Source of the DNA: a virus | IMG/VR virus record: IMGVR_UViG_3300047362_001115 | Coordinates: 1 to 36,521 of that record | Strand: one strand, 5' to 3' | Length of the DNA: 36,521 nt | Shown: piece by piece, positions 36,004-36,521 of the stretch | Layout: each line of letters starts with the position of its first letter | Numbering within the stretch: position 1 is the stretch's first letter | Notes under the pieces: generated by a model | Database searches by the model: none | The model's input: only the letters and a program-made list of their open reading frames with translations | What the model was told of the DNA's origin: nothing | Made by a program: the position numbers and the translations under genes

Positions 36004-36521
36004 CCAAGACGATTACGACAAACTAATTGAAAATTGGGATAACTACTTCCAAGGATTAGGAATTACTTCCTTTGAAGATGTAAAACAATTTGTTTCTGAT
36101 AATCCCCCAAGTTTCTCAAAGCGAACTGACGTTGTTACAGTAGACGGCACTGTTTACAAAATTAAAAAAGTAACAGGAATGGCATATGCTAAGGCACTTG
36201 CTATTGCACTTAATGTTCAACGTCCTACTAGTCAAGATAAGGTGTTTAAAATTGCAATTAATTATACACCTGATAAAGAAAATGCTTTGGGTGTGACACT
36301 TATTAGTGGTGATGAAGTTATCACTGTTGACGATGGCTGGCACACAACTAATGGTAAGATGCTTGGACAGATTGTTTACATGATTCACAAAGGCTGGATT
36401 GAGCGAGACAATGTTGAAGCGGCATTGCCCTATATTTTGTTTAGTGTAGAGGGTATTGAAGTTGATGATGCAACTCCTGAGCGTGTCGTACATACAATTC
36501 GTGCCGCAAAGTTCATTAGTC
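35861..36521 (+). CDS. Unknown protein, 5' part (runs off window)
   Basis: Open from ATG 35861 to the window edge, about 220 residues so far, with no stop. AAAGGAG at 35848-35854 gives excellent spacing. The first 35 residues are basic, then FQGLGITSFEDVKQFVSDN, a beta-rich VVTVDGTVYKIKKVTG, FKIAINYTPDKENALGVTL and VDDGWHTTNGKMLGQIVYMI follow. No family recognised. It is preferred over the 36003 end of the overlapping HNH-like frame because of the ribosome site and the length. Confidence 0.8.
   Translation, partial: MSKKSGSSRFVWKKLFPGQTLVSAAQAAQHSVNSFIGSMDGTLKRTVDQDDYDKLIENWDNYFQGLGITSFEDVKQFVSDNPPSFSKRTDVVTVDGTVYKIKKVTGMAYAKALAIALNVQRPTSQDKVFKIAINYTPDKENALGVTLISGDEVITVDDGWHTTNGKMLGQIVYMIHKGWIERDNVEAALPYILFSVEGIEVDDATPERVVHTIRAAKFIS

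Noticed and set aside
1-36521. Open frames on the minus strand up to about 180 codons
   Set aside because: All lie opposite well-supported + strand genes, none has a recognisable domain, and they follow the codon pattern of the opposite strand.
1-36521. tRNA genes, CRISPR arrays, insertion sequences
   Set aside because: No cloverleaf-like segment fits in the few short gaps; no regularly spaced repeats; no transposase or terminal inverted repeats seen.

Overview
The window is a gene-packed, AT-rich stretch with every supported gene on the + strand, mostly overlapping by 1-20 bases (ATGA and TAATG junctions) and no gene-free stretch over about 120 bases. A T4-type family B DNA polymerase, a gp44-like clamp loader, a DsbA-like DNA-binding protein, a GroES-like co-chaperonin, a SleB-type lysin and many short phage-style proteins point to a T4-like marine myovirus. 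FdxA-type seven-iron ferredoxin, a Bax-inhibitor-1 protein and an A-type Fe-S carrier look proteobacterial, probably alphaproteobacterial. The host is therefore inferred to be a marine alphaproteobacterium; no host can be proven from the sequence.

Layout. Positions 1-1541: end of an unknown gene, a GNAT acetyltransferase, a small protein and a first 2-oxoglutarate (2OG) oxygenase-like protein. 1580-9042: probable virion genes, many starting with a short T4-like capsid-targeting peptide (MRI-E, MKI-D, MRYQDL) and some with internal prohead-protease-like sites. Inside this block sit an ATP-grasp-like gene and an AMP-forming (ANL) ligase gene. 9051-14429: membrane protein, unknown proteins, DsbA-like protein, DNA polymerase, second 2OG oxygenase. 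14451-16900: short early-type genes behind consensus sigma70 promoters. 16920-19356: lysin, first SGNH hydrolase, an unknown protein, and a tandem pair of related 90-residue proteins. 19431-24669: two more SGNH hydrolases, sulfotransferase-like and glycosyltransferase-like proteins, and a metabolic cluster (SufT/MIP18-like, ferredoxin, CHCC zinc finger, ABM-domain protein, adenine phosphoribosyltransferase, ErpA/IscA-like carrier). 24650-29731: PRPP synthetase, MazG, Bax-inhibitor-1, a protein carrying the GRGS motif of bacterial Pol III alpha, GroES-like protein, third 2OG oxygenase. 29735-33324: clamp loader gp44, an unknown protein, then an ExbB/TolQ-like, ExbD/TolR-like and third membrane protein in one run closed by a terminator. 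33378-36521: two near-identical promoter repeats driving a small exported protein, a secreted alpha/beta hydrolase, a conserved small protein, a ppGpp-hydrolase-like HD protein, an HNH-like protein and a gene that runs off the window.

How it fits together. The metabolic genes would support takeover of a starved host: Apt plus PRPP synthetase recycle adenine, MazG and the HD hydrolase could reduce the stringent alarmone, and the Fe-S genes could maintain or redirect cluster supply. The strongest candidates for something undescribed are the ExbB/ExbD-like three-gene membrane set beside the clamp loader, the ATP-grasp-like/ANL pair in the virion block, and the family of proteins with capsid-targeting-like N-termini. 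Regulation is visible as three terminator-promoter cassettes, a shared palindromic element AGTAAG-GCAT-CTTACT in promoter spacers, and TAAATA boxes that may be late promoters.
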